A stretch of DNA of 42,168 bases, taken from a virus. The stretch is taken from positions 1 through 42,168 of IMG/VR virus record IMGVR_UViG_3300017950_000018, one strand, 5' to 3'. The translations under genes were made by a program, and so were the position numbers. Positions 28,898-37,402 of this stretch are shown one piece after another. Numbering within the stretch: the stretch's first letter is position 1; each line of letters begins with the position of its first letter. The notes under the pieces are model-generated. The model had not been told where the DNA came from and did no database searches. It was given only the letters and a program-made list of their open reading frames with translations.

Positions 28898-29671
28898 ATG
28901 AGCGAAAATAAATTTGATTTCCCAACTGAGGTAGTGGATTTACCATCAAAGGGATTAGTTTATCCAGAAGGACATCCTTTAAGAAAAGGAAACATTGAGA
29001 TTAAATATATGACAGCAAGAGAAGAAGATATTCTTGCATCACAATCTCTAATTAAAAAGGGGGTAGTTTTAGATAAACTATTTGAATCAGTAGTAGTAGA
29101 GCCAGATGTTGATATCAATGATATCTTTATTGGTGATAAAAACGCTATTCTTTTAGCAACCAGAGTAATGGGTTATGGTGCTGATTATAAAGTAGAAGTA
29201 ACTGACCCATCTACATTAGAACCACAAACAGTAACTATTGATTTATCTAAAGTAAAAACCAAAGATTTTGATGAAAAAATCTTAAATGGTGATAATTTGT
29301 ATAAATTTACTTTACCTAAAAGTGGAACTGAATTAGAATTTAAACTTCTTACACATGGTGATGAAATTGAAATCACAAAAGAAAATCAAGCATTGGTTAG
29401 ATTGTACAAAGGTAAAGGTGATACTTCATTCGATGTAACTACTCGTTTGAAATATATGATTCAATCGGTAGATGGTAATCAAGATAGAGGATATATTACT
29501 AAGTGGGTTCAAAATTCATTCTTAGCATTAGATACAAAAGCATTCAGAAAATTTGTTAGAGAGTTAAGTCCTGATATGGATTTAACATTCAACTTTGTTT
29601 CAGAGTTGACGGGTGAAGAGGAGGCACTCGATATCCCGTTTGGGGTATCGTTTTTTTACCCTTCCGAATGA
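28898..29671 (+). CDS. T4 gp26-like baseplate/tail assembly protein
   Basis: A 257-residue protein. The start FPTEVVDLPSKGLVYPEGHPL and the following IEIKYMTAREEDILASQSLIKKG are characteristic of the T4 base plate protein family that includes gp26. The C-terminal part (RGYITKWVQNSFLALDTKAFRKFVRELSPDMDLTFNF) is also typical. In T4-like phages this protein takes part in assembly of the hub and tail, and its position before the tape measure matches the tail assembly chaperone slot of other tailed phages. Its last 59 bases overlap another frame (see 29613) across a seven-T run, suggesting a frameshifted longer product. The gene is bounded by terminators on both sides. Confidence 0.8.
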   Translation: MSENKFDFPTEVVDLPSKGLVYPEGHPLRKGNIEIKYMTAREEDILASQSLIKKGVVLDKLFESVVVEPDVDINDIFIGDKNAILLATRVMGYGADYKVEVTDPSTLEPQTVTIDLSKVKTKDFDEKILNGDNLYKFTLPKSGTELEFKLLTHGDEIEITKENQALVRLYKGKGDTSFDVTTRLKYMIQSVDGNQDRGYITKWVQNSFLALDTKAFRKFVRELSPDMDLTFNFVSELTGEEEALDIPFGVSFFYPSE

Positions 29672-29864
29672 TTATAGTATCCAACTTCATAACCAAATTT
29701 GGGAGTTGGTTAACTTTGGTAATGGATTTACTTGGAGAGATGTTTACTTCATGCCAATCCAATGGAGAAAGTTTTACTTTAAGAAATTGGTCGATTTAAA
29801 AAAGAAGGAAGCAGACGAATACAAAAAAGCAGAACGTAAATCAAAAGTAAGGGTTAGGAAATAA
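29613..29864 (+). CDS. Overlapping tail assembly frame, gp51-like, probably expressed as a frameshift extension
   Basis: From 29658 this frame encodes a conserved-looking 68-residue segment (LPNDYSIQLHNQIWELVNFGNG, then WRDVYFMPIQWRKFYFKKL and a lysine/glutamate-rich tail). In this frame there is no ATG before the internal one near 29751; only GTG at 29613 or TTG at 29640 could start it, and residues upstream of 29651 look like out-of-frame reading of the gp26-like gene. The simplest reading is a +1 or -2 frameshift at the seven-T run, giving a fused product of about 321 residues. In T4-like phages gp51 is a hub assembly factor next to gp26; a G/GT-type chaperone pair is the parallel. Independent initiation at GTG is the alternative. 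Confidence 0.55.
   Translation: MKRRHSISRLGYRFFTLPNDYSIQLHNQIWELVNFGNGFTWRDVYFMPIQWRKFYFKKLVDLKKKEADEYKKAERKSKVRVRK
29651..29657 (+). promoter_or_regulatory. Candidate programmed frameshift site (seven-T run)
   Basis: The gp26-like frame reads TCG TTT TTT TAC and stops at TGA (29669-29671). Skipping one base after the second TTT, or stepping back two, enters the overlapping frame at ACC (29658). A Shine-Dalgarno-like AGAGGAGG lies at 29617-29624, 26 bases upstream, which is farther than in known stimulated shifts. Confidence 0.45.
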
Positions 29865-29880
29865 TCCTTACTTTTTTTTT
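29843..29880 (+). terminator. Intrinsic terminator overlapping the end of the gp51-like frame
   Basis: A 10-bp stem AAAAGTAAGG/CCTTACTTTT (29843-29852 with 29866-29875) around a 13-base loop that includes the stop codon, followed by T through 29880. It separates the gp26/gp51-like unit from the tape measure operon. Confidence 0.85.
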
Positions 29881-29884
29881 ATCC

Positions 29885-29894
29885 AATATTTATA
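29885..29894 (+). promoter_or_regulatory. Putative late promoter box AATATTTATA (tape measure operon)
   Basis: AATATTTATA follows the terminator directly and lies 28 bp upstream of the ATG at 29923. An in-frame ATG at 29896 sits one base after the box, so it would fall in or before the expected transcription start. Confidence 0.5.
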
Positions 29895-29922
29895 GATGTA
29901 TAAAACTATAAAGAGATTACCT

Positions 29923-30132
29923 ATGTCAAAAGAAAAAACAAACGAAGGATTATTTGGGGCAGCCAAAAAATTCTCTGATGCATTTTTTGATGGTTTGAAA
30001 ACTAATGCAGTTAATAAAGCATTAAAACAAGCCGAAAAGAACAAAAAAGTTCCATCTCCTATTATTAAAAAAATGAAACAAATCGATAAACTAGCTAAAG
30101 AGCTAGAAGATGATTTAAAGTACTATTCATAA
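29923..30132 (+). CDS. Small lysine-rich protein at head of tape measure operon
   Basis: A 69-residue basic protein starting MSKEKTNEGLFGAAKKF, mostly helical, with a C-terminal helix rich in lysine and leucine (KKMKQIDKLAKELEDDL). The ATG at 29923 is preferred over 29896 because the latter adjoins the promoter-like box and would leave no leader; AAGAG precedes the chosen start. It ends 12 bp before the tape measure gene. It may be a small assembly or tape-measure-binding factor, but I do not recognise it. Confidence 0.55.
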   Translation: MSKEKTNEGLFGAAKKFSDAFFDGLKTNAVNKALKQAEKNKKVPSPIIKKMKQIDKLAKELEDDLKYYS

Positions 30133-30144
30133 TAATATCTCAGT

Positions 30145-32751
30145 ATGGCTAGCAGAGACGAATTACAAATTTTACAACAACTAAGAAGAGAGTCAAAAGC
30201 TTATCTTGATGAACTTTTAGCGGGTAAAACTGCTGAAGGGCGCATTGATGCAAAAAAACTTCCGGAATATAAAGCCCAGCTAGCAAAATTAAAAGAGATA
30301 AATGAACAAATAAAAGAAATACAAGCCAATCACAAAATTGTAGTAGATAGTTTAATTCAACAAGAATCAAAACTAAAAGGATTAACTGGTATTCAAGCAT
30401 CTTTAGTTAATTTAGATAGAGATAGGTTAAAAATACAACAAGGTCTTAAAGGGCCTACGCAAGATGCGATAAATTCAATTGCATCATTGAATCAGGATTT
30501 GTTATCAATGTCAGCTGAAGATTCTGTTGCACGAGAACTTCAAGAAAAATCTATAAATGAACAAATTGCAGCTTTAAGGAAAAAAGGAACTGTTAGTGAA
30601 GAGATTCTAAATAATTTAGAACAACAAAGAGATGTTGCCCTCAAAATGTCTGGATTGACTGAAAAACAGAAAAAATTCTTAAATAAACAATTAGAAGTAT
30701 ATGATGGTATAAAAGATACCATTGGTGGAATATTAGAAACTGCATCATTACTTACATCAACTGTTGGTGGAGTATTAGGTAGTGCTTTAATTGGTGCTGG
30801 TGTTGCTGGTAAAAAATTATTGAAAACTTCATATGAATTGGGTGGTTCTCTAACTTCTACCTCTAATATAGCAACCACATTATTTGGGACAGTGTTCCCA
30901 GACGCAGTTGGTGTTACTAAATCTCTTTCAAAAGAATTTGGTGGATTAAGTGATGTATCATTAAAAACACAATTCAGAACTAACGTAATAGCTAAGAACT
31001 TAGGTATTAGTGCTGGTGAAGCGGCATCTTTAACAGGTTCGTTTGCTCGTTTAAATGATGGTTCTGCCGAAACTGCACAAAACTTAATTCAACAAACCCA
31101 GAATTTAGCACAACAAAATGGATTAGTTCCTGCCGATGTAATGGCTGATGTAGCCGCATCTGCTGAAGAGTTTGCACTCTATGGTAAGGCTGGTGGTACG
31201 AATATAGCTGAAGCTGCTGTTGCTGCTGGTAAGTTAGGTGTTAGTATGAAAACCCTTAGTGGTATCACCGATAACCTATTAGATTTTGAATCATCGATAA
31301 ACGCCGAATTAGAATTAGGTGCAATGTTAGGTAAGAATATCAACTTAGATAGAGCCAGAGCATTAGCATACGAAGGAGATATAGGTGGTTCAGTAAGAGA
31401 AACACTTTCCGCATTGGGTGGTATTGAGGAATTCAATAAAATGGATTATTTCCAAAAGAAACAAACCGCAGCACTATTAGGCGTATCGGTGGAAGAATTC
31501 CAAAAGATGGCTGATAATGCTGATAAATTGGATAAAAACGGCCAGATAACCTTATCTACTTATGATAAATTAACAAACACTGCTAAAGCATTTGGTTCGC
31601 AAATTTTGAGTGGTGTACAAGGTTTAGGTAGTGTGGCAGTTGCTGCTGGGCAGATGGGATTCAATTTAAAGGATGGTTTAAAATCCATGAAAGGAATGGG
31701 TGGGTTAACCGGAAAACTTAAAGGATTATTGGGTAAAGATGCATTATCAAAAGCAAGAAAGAACTTATCAGATAAACAAATAGCAGCTGGATTTGGGGGT
31801 AAGAAAGCCAAAGATATGTTAGCAGCTAAAACACCAAAAGTACCAGAAACTTCAGTTAGTGATAATTTAAATAAAACCGCAGGTAGTAAAGGACCTAAAG
31901 CTAGTAATTTACTAAAAGGTGCTGCTGCTATCCTTATTCTAGCAGCTGCATTATTCGTTGCTGCTAAAGCATTCCAAGAATTCGGTTCAGTAACATGGCC
32001 TGCTGTTGGGATGGGATTAGCTAGTTTAGTTGGTTTAGCTGCAATTGCTTATGTGTTAGGAAAAGCTCAAGGTGAAATGATTAAGGGTGCAATTGCTGTG
32101 GCTATTTTAGGAGCTGCACTTATTCCATTCGCATTCTCAATGAGTTTAATTGCTGGATTGGATATTGGTTCAGTAATGGCAGCAGCGGCAGGATTGGTAG
32201 TATTCTCAGCAGCTGTGTTCGGACTTGGTGCATTAATGATGACTGGTGTAGGGGCATTTATATTTGGTGCTGGATTAGCTGCATTAGCTGGATTGGGTGT
32301 ATCTATGATGGTATTGGGTGCTGGTTTATTAGTTGCAGCAGCTGGATTCCAAGCAATTGGAGGTTCGATGGGAAGTGTGGTATCACTTATATCTCAAGTT
32401 AAAGATGTTTTAGGTGGCATGTTCCAATATATCGCACCTATTGCCGCATTAGCATTGGCATTGGTTGGATTAGCTGGTGCATTAACACTGGTTGGTGTAG
32501 CTGGTATTGCTGCTCTACCAGGTCTGATGGCAGTTGCTGCTGTTGGAACAATCGCAATGGGAGTTGGTTCTCTATTAGGATTTGGTGGAGATGAAGGTGG
32601 AGGTTCTGATTCTGATTTAATAACTGAAATTAGAGGATTGAGAGAAGATTTAAACAATGGTAAAGTTGCAGTTTACTTAGATGGGCAGAAAGTAACTGCT
32701 GGAGTTTCAAGAGTAGTAAGTAGAGTGGGAAGTAATTCTTACGCAACATAA
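30145..32751 (+). CDS. Tail tape measure protein
   Basis: An 868-residue protein. The first 190 residues are charged and helical, probably coiled coil (LQQLRRESKAYLDELLAGK, LAKLKEINEQIKEIQ, LEQQRDVALKM). A Gly/Ala hydrophobic stretch follows at about 195-225, then a mixed middle, and from about 587 to 810 a string of roughly seven long hydrophobic segments of the sort used in tape measure proteins for channel formation in the host membrane. Length and position downstream of the tail assembly chaperone-like genes support the call. No lysozyme or peptidase domain is evident. The known rule of thumb of about 1.5 angstrom per residue gives an upper limit near 130 nm for the tail. The next gene starts 6 bp downstream. 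Confidence 0.85.
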   Translation: MASRDELQILQQLRRESKAYLDELLAGKTAEGRIDAKKLPEYKAQLAKLKEINEQIKEIQANHKIVVDSLIQQESKLKGLTGIQASLVNLDRDRLKIQQGLKGPTQDAINSIASLNQDLLSMSAEDSVARELQEKSINEQIAALRKKGTVSEEILNNLEQQRDVALKMSGLTEKQKKFLNKQLEVYDGIKDTIGGILETASLLTSTVGGVLGSALIGAGVAGKKLLKTSYELGGSLTSTSNIATTLFGTVFPDAVGVTKSLSKEFGGLSDVSLKTQFRTNVIAKNLGISAGEAASLTGSFARLNDGSAETAQNLIQQTQNLAQQNGLVPADVMADVAASAEEFALYGKAGGTNIAEAAVAAGKLGVSMKTLSGITDNLLDFESSINAELELGAMLGKNINLDRARALAYEGDIGGSVRETLSALGGIEEFNKMDYFQKKQTAALLGVSVEEFQKMADNADKLDKNGQITLSTYDKLTNTAKAFGSQILSGVQGLGSVAVAAGQMGFNLKDGLKSMKGMGGLTGKLKGLLGKDALSKARKNLSDKQIAAGFGGKKAKDMLAAKTPKVPETSVSDNLNKTAGSKGPKASNLLKGAAAILILAAALFVAAKAFQEFGSVTWPAVGMGLASLVGLAAIAYVLGKAQGEMIKGAIAVAILGAALIPFAFSMSLIAGLDIGSVMAAAAGLVVFSAAVFGLGALMMTGVGAFIFGAGLAALAGLGVSMMVLGAGLLVAAAGFQAIGGSMGSVVSLISQVKDVLGGMFQYIAPIAALALALVGLAGALTLVGVAGIAALPGLMAVAAVGTIAMGVGSLLGFGGDEGGGSDSDLITEIRGLREDLNNGKVAVYLDGQKVTAGVSRVVSRVGSNSYAT

Positions 32752-32757
32752 TATATT

Positions 32758-34491
32758 ATGCCAACATTAGAAGAATTATTTAAAAGTAAACAATTACCCT
32801 CTCAGGGCGGAAAAACTGCTGAGGAAGCTTATGCTATTAGAGATAGTAAGGATATACGAATATCTTCATCAAATCCATTAGTGAATGTAACTGGTATGTT
32901 ATTGGCTAGGGGTGCTAGAAAGTTGTTAGGAATTAGAACTGATGAATCTTTAGTAGAACAAGAAGTAACTGGTTTAAGAGTTATTAGATTTGGTTCGATA
33001 CCTATGATATATGGTTCGGATACACCAAGAATAACTTTAAGAACAACCGATTCGATTTCAAAAATGAAAGCAGAGACATCTGGAGAAATAACAGGTGCTA
33101 CTGGTTTAATGGCTAAGATAGGAAGTGCGGCATCAAGTGTAAAAAGTGCATTAGGATTACCAACCAAAGCAATTCCAACATTTGTAGTAAATGGATTGGA
33201 AAGTGAAAGAATTGGTGAAACTCAAAAAAGAATGAGCCAATTACAAAAGATTTTAAAATCAGCAGAAGGAACAGCTGCAGGAAAACTTTTAGGATTTATT
33301 GGTGAAAATGCTGGAGGTGGTACACCAGATGCTATTGGTAGAAATTTAGTGGGTGGTGCTATAAGTGCTGGTAAGCAAGAATTAGGTAAAAAACTATTTG
33401 GAAGTAGAGGTGGTAGTTCTTTGGGATTAGCAACGGGTAGAATACCAAGTGGAATTACACCAACCCCATCTAACGAATTTCCAACTTTATATACTGATAA
33501 AAGTTTAAGAAATTGGGGTAAATTTGGATTTAATTATGGTTCGTTAGAACCAACTACTGGTGCTCAAAGATTAAAAGAAGATAAAAAGGGAAATAGGTAT
33601 AGTAAAACTATCATCAAAGAAGGTAATGATAAAAATGATTTATCTTATAAACAAGAAGTTGAAAATGTACCAACTATTAAATTTAGTGCTGAACCTGAAA
33701 GAGCAAGTAAATTTTCAAATGTAACTAAAAACCCAAATTATAAAGATGTATCTACGGAAAACTTCTTAGAAACAAAAAGAGGAATGTACACCATTAGTGA
33801 TAAAGTAAATATGAGTGGTGTGTATGCTGGTGAGGGTGATGATGAATTAGATGCATTAGATTTCGTAACTCTTAAATTTACTTCATTAGGTACAGTTAGT
33901 GGAGCATTACGTTCAGCAAATTTTAGAGCAACTATTAGTGGATTAACTGAAACCTTTTCTCCCTCTTGGAGTGGACAAAAATTTATTGGAAACCCATTTA
34001 GTTATTATACATACGATGGAATAGAACGAAGTGTTTCTTTTAATTTTAAAACATATTCTTTAAACGCAGCAGAACATAAAAAGGCTTGGGATAAACTTAA
34101 CTTTTTATCTGGATTAACTTATCCAGCTGATTATTATGGAAACTCCGCTATAAAATCACCACTTATAATGTTTACATTGGGTGATATGTATAATAAAAAG
34201 GCAGGTTTTATAGAATCTCTTTCATATACTATTGATGATACTACACCTTGGCAAGTGATGAGTGAGGAAAATACTCATTTAAATAATACAGCTCAAATTA
34301 CAAGTCAACTATTATATGGTAAACCAAACGGAATACCCCAAAACCCACAAAATAATGAAATAGATATGACTGGTTATAGATTACCTACAATTGTTGATGT
34401 GGCTATTACCATTAAATTTGTTGAAAATAGAAAAGAAACTGGTACTGAAGATGGTAATAGAAAACTTTATACATTTACATCACAAACATAA
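32758..34491 (+). CDS. Baseplate protein, possible tail tube initiator (gp48/gp54-like)
   Basis: A 577-residue protein. The N-terminal half is Gly/Ser-rich and poorly conserved in appearance. The C-terminal 250 residues (SWSGQKFIGNPFSYYTYDGIERSVSFNFKTYS, then HKKAWDKLNFLSGLTYPADYY, LIMFTLGDMYNKKAGFIESLSYTIDDTTPW) resemble tube-like baseplate proteins that cap the hub and nucleate tube assembly in myoviruses. Position between the tape measure and the LysM wedge gene agrees. The exact T4 equivalent (gp48 or gp54) cannot be settled from sequence reading. It is translated in a tight operon: 6 bp gaps on both sides and no clear Shine-Dalgarno sequence. Confidence 0.6.
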   Translation: MPTLEELFKSKQLPSQGGKTAEEAYAIRDSKDIRISSSNPLVNVTGMLLARGARKLLGIRTDESLVEQEVTGLRVIRFGSIPMIYGSDTPRITLRTTDSISKMKAETSGEITGATGLMAKIGSAASSVKSALGLPTKAIPTFVVNGLESERIGETQKRMSQLQKILKSAEGTAAGKLLGFIGENAGGGTPDAIGRNLVGGAISAGKQELGKKLFGSRGGSSLGLATGRIPSGITPTPSNEFPTLYTDKSLRNWGKFGFNYGSLEPTTGAQRLKEDKKGNRYSKTIIKEGNDKNDLSYKQEVENVPTIKFSAEPERASKFSNVTKNPNYKDVSTENFLETKRGMYTISDKVNMSGVYAGEGDDELDALDFVTLKFTSLGTVSGALRSANFRATISGLTETFSPSWSGQKFIGNPFSYYTYDGIERSVSFNFKTYSLNAAEHKKAWDKLNFLSGLTYPADYYGNSAIKSPLIMFTLGDMYNKKAGFIESLSYTIDDTTPWQVMSEENTHLNNTAQITSQLLYGKPNGIPQNPQNNEIDMTGYRLPTIVDVAITIKFVENRKETGTEDGNRKLYTFTSQT

Positions 34492-34497
34492 TAAACT

Positions 34498-34788
34498 ATG
34501 GCAAGTAGATATCAAAATAACGAAGTTAAAAAAATAGGAGATGGTAGAATAGTATATCGTTCTAAAATATATCCTCAAATACCATTGAGAGATGATGATA
34601 TTATAGTAGCATCTGAGACTGGTGATAGATTGGATACAATTGCTTATCACTATTATGGTGATGCATCCCTTTGGTGGATTATCGCAGCTGCCAATAACAT
34701 TCACAATGCACCATTTGGTTTAAAAGATGGTACGATTTTAAGAATACCACAAAACTTTATAGAGATAAACAATCAATTTAAAAAATAA
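34498..34788 (+). CDS. LysM-type baseplate wedge protein (gp53-like)
   Basis: A 96-residue protein. The C-terminal 60 residues carry a LysM-like fold pattern: SETGDRLDTIAYHYYGDASLWWIIAAANNIHNA, then GTILRIPQNF. In T4, gp53 is a baseplate wedge protein with a LysM domain, and small LysM proteins sit next to hub genes in many contractile-tail systems. The N terminus (IPLRDDDIIV) is short, so this is a minimal version compared with T4 gp53 (196 residues). It probably clamps wedge or hub subunits rather than binding peptidoglycan. Confidence 0.75.
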   Translation: MASRYQNNEVKKIGDGRIVYRSKIYPQIPLRDDDIIVASETGDRLDTIAYHYYGDASLWWIIAAANNIHNAPFGLKDGTILRIPQNFIEINNQFKK

Positions 34789-34793
34789 GTTAT

Positions 34794-37010
34794 ATGTCAT
34801 TTCCGAATTTCTCAAATATTCAGGATTTTGTTAGAAGTACTTTATTAAAAAGAGTAGGCAATACTGAATTATTATCAAAACTAAATCCATTTGTAAGATT
34901 GGTTTCTGGTGGTGGGGGTGGATTAGTTTTAGATTCAAATCCAGATAATAATTTGTTTAGAGCAGCTGGTAGAACATATGGTTCATCTACACAAGCTGGT
35001 AGAATAGGTACAACTTGGGGTGGTGCTGATATAAATCCCTCTGCTGGACAAGGTTATAGACCTTCTCCAATTGTAACCTCATTAGAAGTGGATGAGGGTT
35101 CTGGTAATTTGAGTAGAAAAGCAAGTTTTTCTATAACTTGTTTTACTAAAGAACAAATGGAAGTGTTAACTAGATACTTTTTAGAACCTGGTATGAGTGT
35201 GTTTATAGAATGGGGCTGGAATACATCAAATGGTGTTAGTGGATTAACACCATTAAATGCATCTGCAATATCTAAATTTCAAAATTCATCAAATACTAAT
35301 AATGTAAGGAGTAATACTGGTGGTGAATATGATAATTACTTGGGATTTTCAACTGGTGGTGGTGTTTCTTTAGATGGTGATAAATGGACAATAAATGTAA
35401 ATTGTACAGGATATACGGAATTACCAACATATTTACTTACTACCGAAACCGGTGAACAAAAACTAAACGAATCAAAAAAATTAACATCAGCTGAACCATT
35501 TGGTTTAAATTTTATTGATTCTAAAAATAGTAGTTTGGGTGATGAACGTTTTATGAAAATGTTTAATGAATTACCACAAACAAGACAAACTTTAGCAGTA
35601 AAGGGATTACGAAGTAAGTTTGCAGCAGATGATACTTATTTAATAAATTTTGATGATGAGGTTATTGAAGAATTAAATGATGAATCTGATGGATTTACTA
35701 TTCCTGGTCTTGGTTGGGAAGTTACACAAGGAAAAATGACAATTGATGGAAAAAAAGTCAAATTTCCAACGGGTACAAAAATAACTGGAGATGAAAGATT
35801 TATACGATTTGATGGTATGATGGATATCATATATGAAATTGGTATTTCTGGTTATACTTTACCTGATGGTACTGAAATAACTTTTGAAATTGATTATAAA
35901 GATACTGCATGTTTAGCGTTTGAAAAAATATATAGTACTGACCCATCTAAATTATTTATACCAAATCCACAATCACCTAAATTTAATTTAGCTGCTATTA
36001 GTGCTGATAAAGGATTACCATCAATTGAAGAAATTAGAAATGCCGGTACAGTAAACAATTCACCACTTAATAAAATTAAATTTCCAAACCCAAACAATTA
36101 TTCATTTACACCTTCGGATGGAGGAAAGGTAGTGACCAAAGACCCTAATCAATGGGGATACTTAAAAGATTTGTATGTTAACTTTGATTTTTTTAAAGGT
36201 ATATTAGATACTAAACAATTTTATCTAAAAGATGCTCTTTATCAAATTTTAAATGGAATATCATCAGCTGTAAATGGTATGTGGGATTTTCAAATACAAG
36301 AATCAGAAGTAACATCTGGCAAGAAAAAAGTAAACAAATTAAAAATATTTGAAATGAATCTTATATCGAATGGAAAACAAACTCCTGCATATACATTTGA
36401 AATGATAGGAGCAGATTCGGTATTTATTGATGCTAGTTTAGATTTGGATATTAGTGGTGCTAAAATGAATCAAGTTATAGGTTCAAAATTAGGAGCAGAT
36501 TTAAATGGTGATTCTAAAAAAGTATCATTATTTTCTAAAGGGAATGTACTTAATGACCAATTAGGTGTAAAATTAAAAAGAAAAAATACAAACAAAAACG
36601 ACCCTAAGACTCAAACTGAGCAAGATAAAAAAGATATAGCAGAAGCTAATTTAAATATTATGTTAGGTAAAGCTCGTTTTTATCCAAAGGTTGAAATAAA
36701 TGATAAATCTAGTATGAGTCAAGACCTTTATGATTTGTGTTATTTGGGGGCTTATAAAGATGCTGGTATATTTACCGCACTAAAAACAGGAAATGATGAA
36801 GATGCTTCATCCGCAACTCCTTTAATGCCAATTAACTTCACTTTTAAGGTTCATGGTGTTAGTGGTATAAGAAGAGGTGATATGTTTAAAGTAAATGGAG
36901 TACCATCTGTATATAATGATGGATTTTTTCAAGTATTAAGTGTTAAACATAGTATTGAGGGTATGATGTGGACAACCGAAGTAAGTGGTGGATATAGAAA
37001 TAATAAATAA
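34794..37010 (+). CDS. Baseplate hub protein (gp27/late control D-like)
   Basis: A 738-residue protein. The N-terminal region has SPIVTSLEVDEGSGNLSRKASFSITCFTKEQMEVLTRYFLEPGMSVFIEWGW (about 87-145), and the C-terminal region has INFTFKVHGVSGIRRGDMFKV, then FFQVLSVKHSIEGMMWTTEVSGGYR, patterns typical of hub proteins that form the trimeric base of the tube. It is nearly twice the length of T4 gp27 (391 residues), so it probably carries extra domains in the middle. No gp5-type lysozyme or spike is visible in it or beside it. It is separated by 5 bp from the LysM gene and by 2 bp from the next gene. Confidence 0.7.
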   Translation: MSFPNFSNIQDFVRSTLLKRVGNTELLSKLNPFVRLVSGGGGGLVLDSNPDNNLFRAAGRTYGSSTQAGRIGTTWGGADINPSAGQGYRPSPIVTSLEVDEGSGNLSRKASFSITCFTKEQMEVLTRYFLEPGMSVFIEWGWNTSNGVSGLTPLNASAISKFQNSSNTNNVRSNTGGEYDNYLGFSTGGGVSLDGDKWTINVNCTGYTELPTYLLTTETGEQKLNESKKLTSAEPFGLNFIDSKNSSLGDERFMKMFNELPQTRQTLAVKGLRSKFAADDTYLINFDDEVIEELNDESDGFTIPGLGWEVTQGKMTIDGKKVKFPTGTKITGDERFIRFDGMMDIIYEIGISGYTLPDGTEITFEIDYKDTACLAFEKIYSTDPSKLFIPNPQSPKFNLAAISADKGLPSIEEIRNAGTVNNSPLNKIKFPNPNNYSFTPSDGGKVVTKDPNQWGYLKDLYVNFDFFKGILDTKQFYLKDALYQILNGISSAVNGMWDFQIQESEVTSGKKKVNKLKIFEMNLISNGKQTPAYTFEMIGADSVFIDASLDLDISGAKMNQVIGSKLGADLNGDSKKVSLFSKGNVLNDQLGVKLKRKNTNKNDPKTQTEQDKKDIAEANLNIMLGKARFYPKVEINDKSSMSQDLYDLCYLGAYKDAGIFTALKTGNDEDASSATPLMPINFTFKVHGVSGIRRGDMFKVNGVPSVYNDGFFQVLSVKHSIEGMMWTTEVSGGYRNNK

Positions 37011-37012
37011 TT

Positions 37013-37366
37013 ATGAATATAGATAGATATAAGGAAATAGCTCATTTGGGTTCTGAGTTTAATCAGACAAACATAGTAGCATATATACCTAAACCAATTG
37101 ATATTGATTATAATCGAGGATATATTACTAGATACTTTATTCAAAAATCAAATGACCCATCTTCCGTAATATACGAAATTAGAAAAAAATCTACCTCTAA
37201 GTTTTCTACTAATTCATTTTATAATGTAGTTTCATTAGATTGGAGAATTAAAGGAAGTCCATCCGAAGTAAAGAAATCAAATTCGGCATCTGTAAGAATA
37301 GCATCTCAATCAATGAGAAATATTCAACTATATCTTCCCAACCTTTTACAATTTCATAAGAAATAA
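37013..37366 (+). CDS. Conserved-looking small protein after the hub gene
   Basis: A 117-residue basic protein starting MNIDRYKEIAHLGSEFNQTNIV, with RGYITRYFIQKSNDPSSVIYEIRKK and VVSLDWRIKGSPSEVKKSNSASVRIASQSMRNI. It has no membrane segment or catalytic motif. The ATG follows the hub stop codon after two bases, so the two are probably translationally coupled, suggesting a baseplate or tail-completion role. I do not recognise the family. Confidence 0.6.
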   Translation: MNIDRYKEIAHLGSEFNQTNIVAYIPKPIDIDYNRGYITRYFIQKSNDPSSVIYEIRKKSTSKFSTNSFYNVVSLDWRIKGSPSEVKKSNSASVRIASQSMRNIQLYLPNLLQFHKK

Positions 37367-37398
37367 TTTGGATAATTAAAATATTTTTCTTATATTTG
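37367..37398 (+). promoter_or_regulatory. Bacteroidota-type promoter candidate for the DNA polymerase
   Basis: TTTG at 37367-37370, a 20-bp spacer and TATATTTG at 37391-37398 match the Bacteroidota consensus TTTG / TAnnTTTG. This box differs from the ATATTTATA boxes of the virion genes. The polymerase ATG at 37403 is four bases past the box, so a transcript from here would be leaderless or nearly so. Confidence 0.5.
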
Positions 37399-37402
37399 TT
37401 GG

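Noticed and set aside
29668-29793. Short ATG frame overlapping the gp26-like stop codon as ATGA, 41 codons
   Set aside because: It is in the third frame, not the one with the conserved segment, and its product looks like random out-of-frame reading.
29896-29922. Upstream ATG of the small lysine-rich gene
   Set aside because: It lies one base after the promoter-like box, leaving no leader; the ATG at 29923 has a better context.
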